Of a stretch of DNA of 64,000 bases, positions 40,686-49,571 are shown piece by piece (the stretch's first letter is position 1; each line of letters opens with the position of its first letter). The DNA is from Cellulomonas sp. JH27-2 (lineage in GTDB: Bacteria; Actinomycetota; Actinomycetes; Actinomycetales; Cellulomonadaceae), in the NCBI RefSeq assembly GCF_014837175.1, contig NZ_JACYFR010000001.1, forward strand, positions 186,001 to 250,000, read 5' to 3'. The position numbers and the translations under genes were made by a program. The notes under the pieces are model-generated. The model was given only the letters and a program-made list of their open reading frames with translations. It was not told the origin of the DNA and searched no databases.

Positions 40686-42737
40686 GTGCCGCGCTCCGGA
40701 TCCCGCCGCCGCTGGTCGCTGACACGCTATTTCGCGTTCGTCAGCATCCTGGCCATGGCCGCGCTCGGCTGCGCGCTCGTGTGGGTGACGTCGACCGTCA
40801 TGCGCCAGCAGGCCATCGACGACGGCATCGCGTCCGCCGAGTCCGTGATGTCCTACGCCGCACGCTCGCTGCCCGCCGACGCGTTCGTCACCGGGCAGCT
40901 GACGGACGAGCAGGAGGCAGCGGTCGACGACGCGATCGCCGGGTTCGGCGAACAGCGCCTTCGTGATCTGCGCCTGTGGAGCGCCGCCGGGAGCCTGCTC
41001 TACAGCAAGGCCGGGGAGTCGTCGGGCTTCCCGGACACCACGCGCAACCAGGCGGCGCAGCGTGGCAACGCGAACGCCGAGGTGATCGTCGACGTCCGCA
41101 GCTCGACGGAGGCGGAGCAGCCCGGCGAGCAGACCCAGGTGCTCGACGTCTACGTCCCGGTGACCGTCGAGGACACCGACCCGTCGGGCGCCGCACCCCC
41201 CGGCGCGACACAGGCCACCGTCGTCGGGACGGCCGAGGTCATGCTCGACCACACCGAGTCGGCCGCGACGCTCGCCTCCGCTGTCGCCAAGGTCGCGCTC
41301 GTGGTCGCCGGCGGCCTGGTCGCCCTCTGGCTGCTGCTCTTCCGCACCGTGTGGACCACGTCGAAGAACCTCCAGGCGAAGGCGCTCGAGAACGCCCGCC
41401 TCGCGCTGCTCGACTCCCTGACGGGCCTGCCCAACCGGCGGCTGCTGGCGGAGCGCATGCAGCACACGGTCGCGGAGGCACAGAGCACGGGCGGGCGGCT
41501 CGGCATGGTGCTGCTCGACATCGACAGGTTCAAGGACATCAACGACTCGCTCGGCCACGACCACGGGGACGAGCTGCTCGAGCAGGTGGCGACGCGCCTT
41601 CGCCAGGCGTTACGGGACGAGGACATCGTGGCGCGTCTGGGTGGCGACGAGTTCGCCATCCTGCTGACCGACGTGCGCTCGGTCGCAGACGCGGAGCGCC
41701 TGGCCCGACGAGTCCGAGACCTCTTCGTGCCACCCTTCCAGCTCGGAGAGATGTCGCTGCACGTCGAGACGTCGGTCGGCGTGGCCTGCCTCCCCGACCA
41801 CGCTGCCGACGCGTCCTCGCTCATGCGCACCGCCGACGTCGCGATGTACAGCGCCAAGCACCACCGCACGGGCGTCGCCACCTACTCGCCGGACGAGGAC
41901 CACTCCTCCCCCGCCCGGCTGGTGCTGCTGGGGGACCTCCACCGCGCTCTGGACCCCGCCGACGACGAGCCCCGCACGCTCGAGATGCACTACCAGCCCA
42001 AGGTCGACCTGGACACGGGGCGGATCGTGGGGCTCGAGGCGCTCATGCGCTGGCGCCACCCCACGCAGGGTCTGCTCGCACCCAGCGTCTTCATCCCGCT
42101 GGCGGAGCAGTCCGGCATCATCCACCGGCTGACCCGGTACGCGCTGACGGAGTCGGTGAAGCAGCTCGCGACCTGGCTGGCGGAGGGGCGGTCGACGCCC
42201 GTCGCGGTCAACCTGTCCGCGCACGACGTGACGAGCACCCGCGTGGTCGAGGTGATCGAGGAGCTGCTGGCGGAGCACGACGTGCCCGCCGCGCTGCTCG
42301 AGGTCGAGATCACGGAGACGGCGCTGGTCGCCGACCCGTCCCGCGTCGTCCCCGTGCTCGAGCGGCTCGCGGCGCTCGGCGTCAGGGTGGCGATCGACGA
42401 CTTCGGCATCGGCAACACCTCGATCGCGCAGCTGCGGGACCTGCCCGTGGCCGAGCTGAAGATCGACCGCCTCTTCGTCGCGGACCTGGGCGACGGGGGC
42501 CGCGAGAGTGCCCACGTGGTCGTGCAGGCGATGGTCGACCTGGCGCACTCCTTCGGGTTGAGCGTCGTCGCGGAAGGGGTCGAGGACGAGATCGCGGCGG
42601 CCGTCCTGCGCCGCCTGAGCGTCGACCAGGCGCAGGGCTTCCTGTACTCCCCCGCCATCCCCGCCGACGAGCTCGTCGGGCTGGCCATGCTCCCCCGGCC
42701 GACCGGGACACGCGTTCACGACGACATCGCGGGGTGA
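40686..42737 (+). CDS. Membrane GGDEF-EAL protein (cyclic di-GMP turnover)
   Basis: Product of 683 residues. Membrane helices at about 15-37 and 200-222 flank an extracytoplasmic domain of about 160 residues of unknown fold. The GGDEF domain (240-405) has R-L-G-G-D-E-F intact, so cyclase activity is plausible. The EAL domain (430-675) has G-L-E-A-L-M-R-W and later N-L-S-A, E-I-T-E-T, D-D-F-G-I-G, K-I-D-R and E-G-V-E, all residues needed for cleavage. It could make or degrade c-di-GMP in response to an external signal. It lies 94 bases before the TasA-like gene. Confidence 0.95.
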   Translation: MPRSGSRRRWSLTRYFAFVSILAMAALGCALVWVTSTVMRQQAIDDGIASAESVMSYAARSLPADAFVTGQLTDEQEAAVDDAIAGFGEQRLRDLRLWSAAGSLLYSKAGESSGFPDTTRNQAAQRGNANAEVIVDVRSSTEAEQPGEQTQVLDVYVPVTVEDTDPSGAAPPGATQATVVGTAEVMLDHTESAATLASAVAKVALVVAGGLVALWLLLFRTVWTTSKNLQAKALENARLALLDSLTGLPNRRLLAERMQHTVAEAQSTGGRLGMVLLDIDRFKDINDSLGHDHGDELLEQVATRLRQALRDEDIVARLGGDEFAILLTDVRSVADAERLARRVRDLFVPPFQLGEMSLHVETSVGVACLPDHAADASSLMRTADVAMYSAKHHRTGVATYSPDEDHSSPARLVLLGDLHRALDPADDEPRTLEMHYQPKVDLDTGRIVGLEALMRWRHPTQGLLAPSVFIPLAEQSGIIHRLTRYALTESVKQLATWLAEGRSTPVAVNLSAHDVTSTRVVEVIEELLAEHDVPAALLEVEITETALVADPSRVVPVLERLAALGVRVAIDDFGIGNTSIAQLRDLPVAELKIDRLFVADLGDGGRESAHVVVQAMVDLAHSFGLSVVAEGVEDEIAAAVLRRLSVDQAQGFLYSPAIPADELVGLAMLPRPTGTRVHDDIAG

Positions 42738-42831
42738 AAGTACGGCAGAATCCTCAAGTCTGGCGCTCGAGTGCCGATGGACGACCTGGGAGAGTCATCT
42801 CCGCTCGCCGATGCACAAGGAGTGCCCGACC

Positions 42832-43545
42832 GTGATGGACGACCTGCTGCAGGAGATGATCAACCCGGCTCCGGCACAGCACGACCGGCCCCGGCGCCGC
42901 CGCCTGTGGGCCACGGTCGCGATCGTCGGGATGGCCGCGATCGGTGTCACGTCGCTGACTACGTCGGCGCTGTTCTCCGACCGCGAGCGGACGGGCGGCA
43001 CCATCACGACGGGCACGCTCGACCTCGGGGTCGACCAGAGCCTCACGTTCAACATGCCGGTGGGCAACATGCTGCCTGGCGCACGCGTCTACGCTCCCGT
43101 GACGATCACGAACGACGGAAGCCTCGCGTTCGAGTACTCCGCGAAGGTGACGGCCGACCCGGTGGCGAGCGGGAACCCCGACCCCGACCTGGGCAACGGG
43201 GACACGCCGGGCACGGGTGACCTGACCAGCCAGCTGCACCTGGACCTGTACAAGGTGAGCTCGGCGGCGTGCAACGACACCCGGGTGAGCGCCGGCACGC
43301 TCCTCGGCAGCTCGCCGGGTGCGTGGGGCATCGGCACCAACCAGCAGCTGTTCGGCAGCACGACGCCGGGTGACGCCACGAACCTCACCGTCAGCGCCAA
43401 GGCGAAGAGCTACCTCTGCGTCCGGGTCGGCTTCAGCGAGGACGCCGGCAACACGTTCCAGAACACCGCCGCGAAGATCACCCTGACGTTCGACGCGGTG
43501 CAGCAGACCGGGTTCACGGACGGTTCGAACCCCGCGAACGGCTGA
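42832..43545 (+). CDS. TasA/camelysin-like secreted protein
   Basis: Product of 237 residues. A basic N-terminus and hydrophobic helix (residues 25-48) lead to T-T-S-A-L-F-S-D, the signal peptide type cut by SipW. Next comes the G-T-I-T-T-G-T-L-D-L-G stretch characteristic of TasA/CalY proteins and a beta-rich domain with two cysteines. TasA forms matrix fibres in Bacillus; here a pilus-like or surface function can only be inferred. GTG 42832 was chosen since AAGGAG is at 42817-42822; ATG 42835 is an alternative. It is directly followed by its probable processing enzyme. Confidence 0.88.
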   Translation: MMDDLLQEMINPAPAQHDRPRRRRLWATVAIVGMAAIGVTSLTTSALFSDRERTGGTITTGTLDLGVDQSLTFNMPVGNMLPGARVYAPVTITNDGSLAFEYSAKVTADPVASGNPDPDLGNGDTPGTGDLTSQLHLDLYKVSSAACNDTRVSAGTLLGSSPGAWGIGTNQQLFGSTTPGDATNLTVSAKAKSYLCVRVGFSEDAGNTFQNTAAKITLTFDAVQQTGFTDGSNPANG

Positions 43546-43549
43546 CCAG

Positions 43550-44287
43550 ATGCCGAGACCGGATCTCCACCCGGTCGCCGCGACGATCGAACGACGAGCG
43601 CCGCGGCCCGCAGCGGCGACCCCGGCAGGGCCGCCGAAGGTGCGACGCGGCAAGCGGCGACGCCTCCTGTCGGCCGCGCTGTGGACCGTGATCGCGACGT
43701 GCGCCCTGGCGTACGCGACCTCGCTGGCGGTGCCGCTGTGGTACCAGCTCCACGACCAGAAGCTGCTGATCGTGACCTCCGGCTCGATGGTCCCGACGTT
43801 CGACCCCGGTGACGCCGTGGTCACCCGCAACGTGGGTGACAGCTACGAGCTGCTCAAGCCAGGGCTCATGGTGTCGTTCTGGCCGCTCGGATCGACCCAG
43901 CTGGTCACGCACCGCATCGTGTCCGTCACGAACATCGCGAGCACGACGGGCGAGGTGGACGGCGAGGGGCGAGCCATCAAGTCGATGCGGGACGGGAAGC
44001 CGGTCGAGGTCCCGTACATCATCACCAAGGGCGATGCGAACGAGGAGAACGACGCGAACGCGACGCCCGCCGCCAACGTGCAGGGGATCGTGCTCTCGGT
44101 GCATCCGCACTGGGGTTGGGTGCTGCAGTGGGCCGAGTCGCCCGCCGGGCGGGCAGCGATGCTCGTCCCGCCGCTCGTGGCACTGGCGACCCTCGAGGTC
44201 CTGGCCGTGGCCGACGGGCGTCGGCGCGGCCCGAGGCCCGAGCGCCGACCCGAGGAGAGGCACATCGATGCCGTTCTCCACGGGTGA
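43550..44287 (+). CDS. SipW-type signal peptidase I
   Basis: Product of 245 residues. An N-terminal basic region is followed by a helix (40-62), then V-T-S-G-S-M-V-P-T-F with the catalytic serine. The conserved V-T-H-R-I-V-S-V has histidine in place of the usual lysine, which marks the ER/SipW (Ser-His) subgroup. K-G-D-A-N is the third motif. A second helix lies near 195-215. It cuts signal peptides of TasA-like proteins. The gene begins five bases after the TasA-like stop and overlaps the next gene by 20 bases. Confidence 0.94.
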   Translation: MPRPDLHPVAATIERRAPRPAAATPAGPPKVRRGKRRRLLSAALWTVIATCALAYATSLAVPLWYQLHDQKLLIVTSGSMVPTFDPGDAVVTRNVGDSYELLKPGLMVSFWPLGSTQLVTHRIVSVTNIASTTGEVDGEGRAIKSMRDGKPVEVPYIITKGDANEENDANATPAANVQGIVLSVHPHWGWVLQWAESPAGRAAMLVPPLVALATLEVLAVADGRRRGPRPERRPEERHIDAVLHG

Positions 44288-44564
44288 GGACGAACGCGGC
44301 GCTCGGCTGATCGGCGCCGACCGCGCGACGTGGCTGCGCCTCGGCGCCGCGGTCGCGCTCGGCGTGGCGGCGTTCGGTGCCCCCCGCATCCCGGGGACTG
44401 CCGCCGCGTACACCGATTCCGTCCCCAGCACGGGATCGGTCAGCACGTCGGCCGACTTCGAGCGACAGCAGACCCCCGCCCTCGACGCACCCCGGCCGAT
44501 CTCCACCCCGACGCCCGACACCGAGCCGTCCGTGGCACCGACGACCGGTGCCACGGACGGCTGA
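44268..44564 (+). CDS. Very small TasA-like signal-peptide protein
   Basis: Product of 98 residues. Residues 20-47 form a hydrophobic signal ending in A-A-A-Y-T-D-S, followed by T-G-S-V-S-T-S-A-D-F, the same start as TasA-type proteins. Only about 50 mature residues remain, which are Pro/Thr-rich and probably unstructured. GAGGAG precedes ATG 44268. Its start overlaps the sipW-like end. It may be a second substrate of the peptidase, an anchor or a decoy. A hairpin lies in its last codons. Confidence 0.7.
   Translation: MPFSTGEDERGARLIGADRATWLRLGAAVALGVAAFGAPRIPGTAAAYTDSVPSTGSVSTSADFERQQTPALDAPRPISTPTPDTEPSVAPTTGATDG
44526..44560. terminator. 14-bp hairpin inside the last codons
   Basis: 44526-44539 pairs perfectly with 44547-44560 and a 7-base loop. 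It sits within the final codons of the small protein gene and before the end of the convergent oxidase gene (stop 44568). Probably a shared terminator. Confidence 0.7.
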
Positions 44565-44567
44565 CCG

Positions 44568-45974
44568 TCAGCTCCGCACGCCCCGCGCGGCCAGCAGCAC
44601 GCCGGCAGGGTCGTAGCTCCGCGACAGCTCGCCCAGTCGGGCAGCCACCGGCGCCGTGAAGACGCGCTCGGCCCAGGCAGGGCCCGCGGTGTCGGTGAAG
44701 TTGGGCAGACCGCCGGCCCGCGACCAGGGCCGCAGCCCGTCGACGACGCGGTTCGAGTCGGCGACGACCGTCTGGGCGATCTCGGGGATCATCAGGCCGA
44801 TCGTGAACACCTGGTAGGCCGCGGTGCGGTGCGCGAACGCGCAGTCGGGGCCGCGACGCACGCGCCCACCGAGCTGACGCACCTCGACCATCACCTGAGC
44901 GGTCCGAGCCTCCGGCCCGACCAGCTCGACGAGGGCGTCGGCCGTGTCGGGCCCGAACTCGTCCAGGAGCAGCGACTGCTCGTGCAGAGGCATCGGGTCG
45001 TCGGGGTCCGAGTGGATCTGCGCCAGCGCCGCGTACGGCATGACCCCCACCGCGTCGATCAGCGGGGTCGCCACCGATCGCATGGCGCGGATCATCTCCT
45101 CGCCGACACCGGGGTCACCGGTCCAGGCGAACCGCAGCGCGATCGTCGTGCGGCCGCGCAGCGGCTCGGGGAAGAGCTCCAGGTCGGGCAGCCGCATGAC
45201 GGCGACCGAGGTGGTGCCCTCGTCGGGCAGCAGGTCCGTCCACACGCTCCACGTCCGCAGGACGGCCGTCGCGTCGACGCCGTCGAACCAGATCGCGCCA
45301 CCGTAGAGGGTCGGCTGGTCGATCAGGTCGATCTCTACTGCGGTGACGATGCCCAGCGATCCCTTGCCGCCACGCAGCCCCCAGAACAGGTCGGGGTTCT
45401 CGGTCGCGGTGGCGCGCCGCTGGACCCCGTCGCCAGTGACCACGTCGAACGCGCGGACGGTGTCCGACGACAGACCGTGCGTCCGGGCAACGGGCCCGAG
45501 CCCGCCCCCGGTGAGGAAGCCGACGACGCCGACGTCGGGCGACGAGCCGCACAGGCCCGCGAGACCGTGCGGTGCACAGGCCTCGAGGACCGCGGCCCAG
45601 CGGACGCCGGCGCCGATGCGCGCCCAGCGCTCGTCGGCGTGGACCTCGAGCTCGTCGAGGGCAGCGGTGTGCACCAGGACGGCGCCGCTCATGGACTCGG
45701 TCGCGCCGTGGCCCGTCCCGGCGACGGCGACGGGGACGCCGAACGCCGCCGCGAGGCGCAGGGTCGTGCTGACGTCGTCCGCGCTCGTGGCCTCGACGAC
45801 CGCCAGCGGGCGGACCGCGTGCGTGATGTTGCTGGTGACCGTGAGCCGGCGGTAGCCGTCGCTGTCCGGCAGGTGCACGGCGGGGACGGCGTCGACCAGC
45901 GCCCGGACGGCCGGGACCGCCGCGGGCTCGAAGCCGGTCGCGGTGGCGCGGTCGGTCGGTGTGTTGATGCTCAT
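44568..45974 (-). CDS. FAD-linked oxidase, berberine-bridge-enzyme type
   Basis: Product of 468 residues. An FAD_binding_4 domain (50-220) shows V-A-V-A-G-T-G-H-G-A with the histidine that may hold covalent FAD, then G-A-G-V-R-W and G-L-C-G-S-S-P-D-V-G-V-V-G-F-L-T-G-G-G-L. A C-terminal BBE-like segment ends with F-T-D-T-A-G-P-A-W and Y-D-P-A-G-V-L. The second flavin-attaching cysteine of bicovalent enzymes would be in G-L-C-G-S-S. No signal peptide. It oxidises a sugar, alcohol or natural product with oxygen; substrate unknown. Start ATG 45974. Confidence 0.88.
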   Translation of the reverse strand: MSINTPTDRATATGFEPAAVPAVRALVDAVPAVHLPDSDGYRRLTVTSNITHAVRPLAVVEATSADDVSTTLRLAAAFGVPVAVAGTGHGATESMSGAVLVHTAALDELEVHADERWARIGAGVRWAAVLEACAPHGLAGLCGSSPDVGVVGFLTGGGLGPVARTHGLSSDTVRAFDVVTGDGVQRRATATENPDLFWGLRGGKGSLGIVTAVEIDLIDQPTLYGGAIWFDGVDATAVLRTWSVWTDLLPDEGTTSVAVMRLPDLELFPEPLRGRTTIALRFAWTGDPGVGEEMIRAMRSVATPLIDAVGVMPYAALAQIHSDPDDPMPLHEQSLLLDEFGPDTADALVELVGPEARTAQVMVEVRQLGGRVRRGPDCAFAHRTAAYQVFTIGLMIPEIAQTVVADSNRVVDGLRPWSRAGGLPNFTDTAGPAWAERVFTAPVAARLGELSRSYDPAGVLLAARGVRS

Positions 45975-46099
45975 GGTTCGCCTCTCGGGCTCGGCGCGGG
46001 TGTGCCCGGCCGGGAATCGTCCGGCGCCGTTGTCGACGCACGGACGATCAAGGGCACGGCCGCCGATGCCTGATACGTGCCGGTTCGCCGAGGTGGGTG

Positions 46100-47938
46100 C
46101 TACGACCCAGGCAGCGTGAACGTGAAGGTCGTGCCCTCGCCCACCGTGCTCGTCACCGTGAGCTCCCCGCCGTGGGCCGCGACCACCGCCTTCGCGATGG
46201 ACAGACCGAGGCCCACCCCGGGGATCGCCTGCCTCGTCGCCGTCGTCGCCCGGAAGAACCGCGTCGCCAGCCGGTCGAGCTCGTCGGGCGGGATGCCGAT
46301 CCCCGTGTCGGAGACGTCCACACGCGCACCCCCACCCTCTCCCGGCGCGACACGGACCTCGATCCGGCCACCGCGCGGCGTGAACTTCACCGCGTTGGAG
46401 ATGAGGTTGGTGAACACCTGCTCGAGCCGCTGCGGGTCCCCCACCACCGGGACGGTCGGCCCGTCGACGGTGACGGTGACACCCGCCGCCTCGGCGACGG
46501 GGGCGACGTCGACGAGCACCGAGCGGGCCGTCGCGGTCACGTCCATGGGTTGCCGGGCGATGGCGAACGTCCCCGCGTCCACCTGCGCGGTGAGCAGCAG
46601 GTCGCTCACGAGCCGCAGCTGGCGGCGCGCGTTGCGCTGCACGACGGCCAGGAACTCGCGCTGCTCGTCGGTCAGCGGGTCGGGGCCGTCCAGGACCAGC
46701 TCCAGGTAGCCCAGCACCGACGTCAGCGGTGTGCGCAGCTCGTGACTGACGAGGCTCACGAACTCGTCCTTGAGGCGGGACGCCTCGCGCTCCGCGGTGA
46801 CGTCGGTGGCGACGAACACGTACCCGATCGTCGAGCCGTGCCCGTCCACCCGCCGCGTGACGCTCAGATTGACCGTGACCCGCGTGCCGTCGCGGCGCAC
46901 GATCGTCCAGTCGTCGGCCCGCGCCTCCGGCAGGATCGACGGTGCCGCCACGGCGGCGAACAGGTCGGGCTGGTCGGCCTCCGACGCCTCGTCCGCACCC
47001 ACCCCGAACACCTCGCTGTACCGCCGGCGCAGCTCGCTCGTGTCCAGCAGGTCCGCGACCCGGCTCTCCCCGACGAACTCGTCGCGCCGGTAGCCCAGCA
47101 GTCGCTCGGCCCCGGGGTTGAACACCTCGACGCGCCCCTCGGGGTCCGTCGCGATGATGGCCTGCTCCGTGACGGCGTCGATCACCGAGACGAGGTGCGC
47201 GTACGCGGCCTCGCGACCCTGCACCAGCTCCGCGAGCATGTCCGCGTCGCGGCGCAGGTGCTCGTTCAGCCGCAGCGCCTCGCGCTCCAGATCGGCCAGC
47301 GTCGCGTTACGGACGCGCAGGCGGGAGGTCGCCTCGTGCACGATGACGGCGATCGTGGCGGCGACGAAGGCGACGAACAGGCTGCGGGCCAGCAGCGTGG
47401 CCGTCACGGCCATCTGCGGGTCCAGGACCACGGGCGCCAGTACCGCGAACCCGACGGCGACCGGCCCGATGACCATCCCGATCCGTCCGGGGCGCCCGGC
47501 CAGCGTGACGACGGGGATGAACACGAGCGCCCCGATGATCGACAGACCGCCGCCGGTCGCGAACCGCAGCAGAGCGACCGCGACCAGCTGGATCAGGGGC
47601 AGCACGTCCTCGGCCCACGGCGGCCCGTCCCGCCACGGCACGACGCGCGCGAGCAGAGGAACCGTCAGGGCGACGAGGATGCTCGTGGCCGCCCAGCCCG
47701 GGTGGGTGATGCTGCCCGGGATGCACGCGACGACGACCACCGCGACCGCGAACGAGACGACGAACGGAAGCTGCCGCTCGAACACGTCCGCGTCGGGCCC
47801 GACCACCCGTGACAGGACGCGCACGGCACCCGTCGCCTCGCCGCCCGGTCCACCCCGCGAGGCCAGCCGGACACGACGGATGAGCCCGGGTCCGCCGATC
47901 ACGTCGGTGCCGGCCTCGTCCCTGCGCGGGTCGCTCAT
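46100..47938 (-). CDS. Membrane sensor histidine kinase with PAS domain
   Basis: Product of 612 residues. Five or six membrane helices lie in residues 55-200. A coiled stretch and a PAS domain (about 255-375, with A-T-D-P-E-G-R-V-E-V-F-N-P-G-A-E and the C-terminal P-A-S-like V-A-T-D-V-T-A-E-R-E) follow. The HisKA helix has S-H-E-L-R-T-P-L with the phospho-histidine. The ATPase has N-L-I-S-N-A-V-K-F, D-T-G-I-G-I-P and G-V-G-L-G-L-S-I-A-K. All catalytic boxes are intact. Last gene of the six-gene operon; its likely partner is the receiver domain fused to the PIG-L enzyme in the first gene. ATG 47938 overlaps the 47-residue peptide gene by four bases. Confidence 0.93.
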   Translation of the reverse strand: MSDPRRDEAGTDVIGGPGLIRRVRLASRGGPGGEATGAVRVLSRVVGPDADVFERQLPFVVSFAVAVVVVACIPGSITHPGWAATSILVALTVPLLARVVPWRDGPPWAEDVLPLIQLVAVALLRFATGGGLSIIGALVFIPVVTLAGRPGRIGMVIGPVAVGFAVLAPVVLDPQMAVTATLLARSLFVAFVAATIAVIVHEATSRLRVRNATLADLEREALRLNEHLRRDADMLAELVQGREAAYAHLVSVIDAVTEQAIIATDPEGRVEVFNPGAERLLGYRRDEFVGESRVADLLDTSELRRRYSEVFGVGADEASEADQPDLFAAVAAPSILPEARADDWTIVRRDGTRVTVNLSVTRRVDGHGSTIGYVFVATDVTAEREASRLKDEFVSLVSHELRTPLTSVLGYLELVLDGPDPLTDEQREFLAVVQRNARRQLRLVSDLLLTAQVDAGTFAIARQPMDVTATARSVLVDVAPVAEAAGVTVTVDGPTVPVVGDPQRLEQVFTNLISNAVKFTPRGGRIEVRVAPGEGGGARVDVSDTGIGIPPDELDRLATRFFRATTATRQAIPGVGLGLSIAKAVVAAHGGELTVTSTVGEGTTFTFTLPGS

Positions 47939-48078
47939 GCCACCAGGCTCCGCAGCACCAGCACGACGGCGGTGACCGCACCGGCGATGACGGCGGCGAC
48001 CAGCACGCGCCACTCGTCGCGCCGGTTCGCGCGGATCTCGTCGCGCAGCGCCTCGTCCGAGCAGGGGTCGTCGACCAT
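47935..48078 (-). CDS. 47-residue single-span membrane peptide in the kinase operon
   Basis: Product of 47 residues: an acidic and basic head (C-S-D-E-A-L-R-D-E-I-R-A-N-R-R-D-E-W) and one membrane helix to the C-terminus. Its ATG shares one base with the glycosyltransferase stop (TGATG), and its stop overlaps the kinase start by four bases, so it belongs to the operon. No family is recognised. A kinase or synthase subunit is a fair guess from the position alone. Small size and precise coupling argue that it is a real gene. Confidence 0.75.
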   Translation of the reverse strand: MVDDPCSDEALRDEIRANRRDEWRVLVAAVIAGAVTAVVLVLRSLVA

Positions 48079-49571
48079 CAGCCCATCACCTTGCCCGTCT
48101 TCTCGGTCTTGTCCCACACCTGGCTGGCTCCGCGCCACTGCTTGACGTACGCGTCCAGCGTGATCGCACAGAGCAGTGGTCCGAAGCCCACGACGTACAG
48201 CAGCACGCGCGACAGCCAGCGGCCGCCCGGGAGCAGCTCCGCACGCCGCACCAGCCGCGCGGCGAGCATCGCGATCACCGTCCACGAGTAGAAGACGAGC
48301 GTGAGCACCTCGATGCCACCGGCGCTCATCTCCATCCCCAGCGCGTGCGGGACGCGCTCCTCCCACAGGCCCGGGATCCACGCCGCGAGCATCACGACGA
48401 TGGCCCCGAGGCCGGGGAACAGCAGCCCCTGCAGCCAGGACCGGCGGGCCGTGTCGCGGTCCAGCAGCAGCGTCGTCGCCGTGATGAAGACGTACCCCAC
48501 CACCGCCACCCACCACGCGGTCTGGAACGTCTGGCGGGCCGCGTCCGGGTCGACGAAGTACAGCCCGACGAGCCCCACCGCGGCGGCCGTCATCGCCACC
48601 GGCAGCAGGTAGACCGAGAACCAGATGCCGCCGAAGGACAGCGACGACAGCCGGTGGCCCGCGCCGCGGCTCGTGAACGGCCGCCGGAACCAGACCGTCG
48701 AGAACCGGCGCGTGATCTGCACGTTGCCCCGCGCCCACCGCACCCGCTGCTTCCACAGCGCGGTCACCGAGTCGGGCTCCTCGGCCAGCACCACGGCCGC
48801 GGGCTCGAAGACGACCCGACGCCTGCCCAGCTGGGTCAGGAACGTGGTGAAGGTGTCCTCGGCGAGCGTCGTCGTGTCGATGCTGCCCCCCACCGCCTCG
48901 AGGTTCTCGCGCGAGTGCAGCTGCGCACCGCCGGCCAGGCAGGCCATCGCACCCAGCACGTTCTGCGCGCGGCGCGCCGCGGCCTGGGCCGTCACGTACT
49001 CGTACCCGATGAAGCGCGACACCGTGCCCGGGTGCGCCGAACCCTCGCGGATGAACGCGGTCACCGCACCGACCTCCGGGTCCGCCAGGTGACGCGTCAT
49101 GCGGCGCAGCGAGTCGGGCCGGTAGATGACGTCGGCGTCCATGATGAGCAGCGCCTGCATCCAGTCGTCCGCGAGCGCGCGAGCGATGCCGTGGTTGAGC
49201 GTGTGCGCCTTGCCCTGCCCGCCCTGGTCGCGACGCAGGTGGACGATCCGTCCCGGGTGCTCCGCCGCCTTCGCGAGCACCACCTGCGGGGTGTCGTCGG
49301 TGCTCGCGTCGTCGACGACGTAGACGCGCAGCCGGTCCGGTGGGTACTCGAGCCGCATGAGCCGCTCGAGCGAGGCGGCGAGCACCGCACCCTCGTTCCA
49401 CGCGGGGACGACGACCACCACGCGCGGCAGGTACGGGCCGGCCCTCCCCAGGTGGTTGCGGAACGCGTGCACCGGGACCAGGACGTACTGGAAGACCCCG
49501 GCCAGCACCGGGACGACGCCGGCGAGGACCAGCACCAGCAGGACGACGACGAGCACGTCGTGCCACGTCAT
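48078..49571 (-). CDS. Processive family-2 glycosyltransferase, membrane-bound
   Basis: Product of 497 residues. A helix at 5-30 precedes the GT-A domain with V-V-P-A-W-N-E, V-V-D-D-A-S-T-D-D, M-D-A-D-V-I-Y, T-L-A-E-D-T and Q-R-V-R-W, the D, DxD, ED and QxxRW motifs of processive synthases (hyaluronan, chitin, poly-GlcNAc, cellulose). Five or six C-terminal helices form the channel region. It should build and export a beta-linked polysaccharide. Sugar specificity cannot be read. Overlaps the PHP gene by four bases (ATGA) and the small peptide gene by one. Confidence 0.93.
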   Translation of the reverse strand: MTWHDVLVVVLLVLVLAGVVPVLAGVFQYVLVPVHAFRNHLGRAGPYLPRVVVVVPAWNEGAVLAASLERLMRLEYPPDRLRVYVVDDASTDDTPQVVLAKAAEHPGRIVHLRRDQGGQGKAHTLNHGIARALADDWMQALLIMDADVIYRPDSLRRMTRHLADPEVGAVTAFIREGSAHPGTVSRFIGYEYVTAQAAARRAQNVLGAMACLAGGAQLHSRENLEAVGGSIDTTTLAEDTFTTFLTQLGRRRVVFEPAAVVLAEEPDSVTALWKQRVRWARGNVQITRRFSTVWFRRPFTSRGAGHRLSSLSFGGIWFSVYLLPVAMTAAAVGLVGLYFVDPDAARQTFQTAWWVAVVGYVFITATTLLLDRDTARRSWLQGLLFPGLGAIVVMLAAWIPGLWEERVPHALGMEMSAGGIEVLTLVFYSWTVIAMLAARLVRRAELLPGGRWLSRVLLYVVGFGPLLCAITLDAYVKQWRGASQVWDKTEKTGKVMG

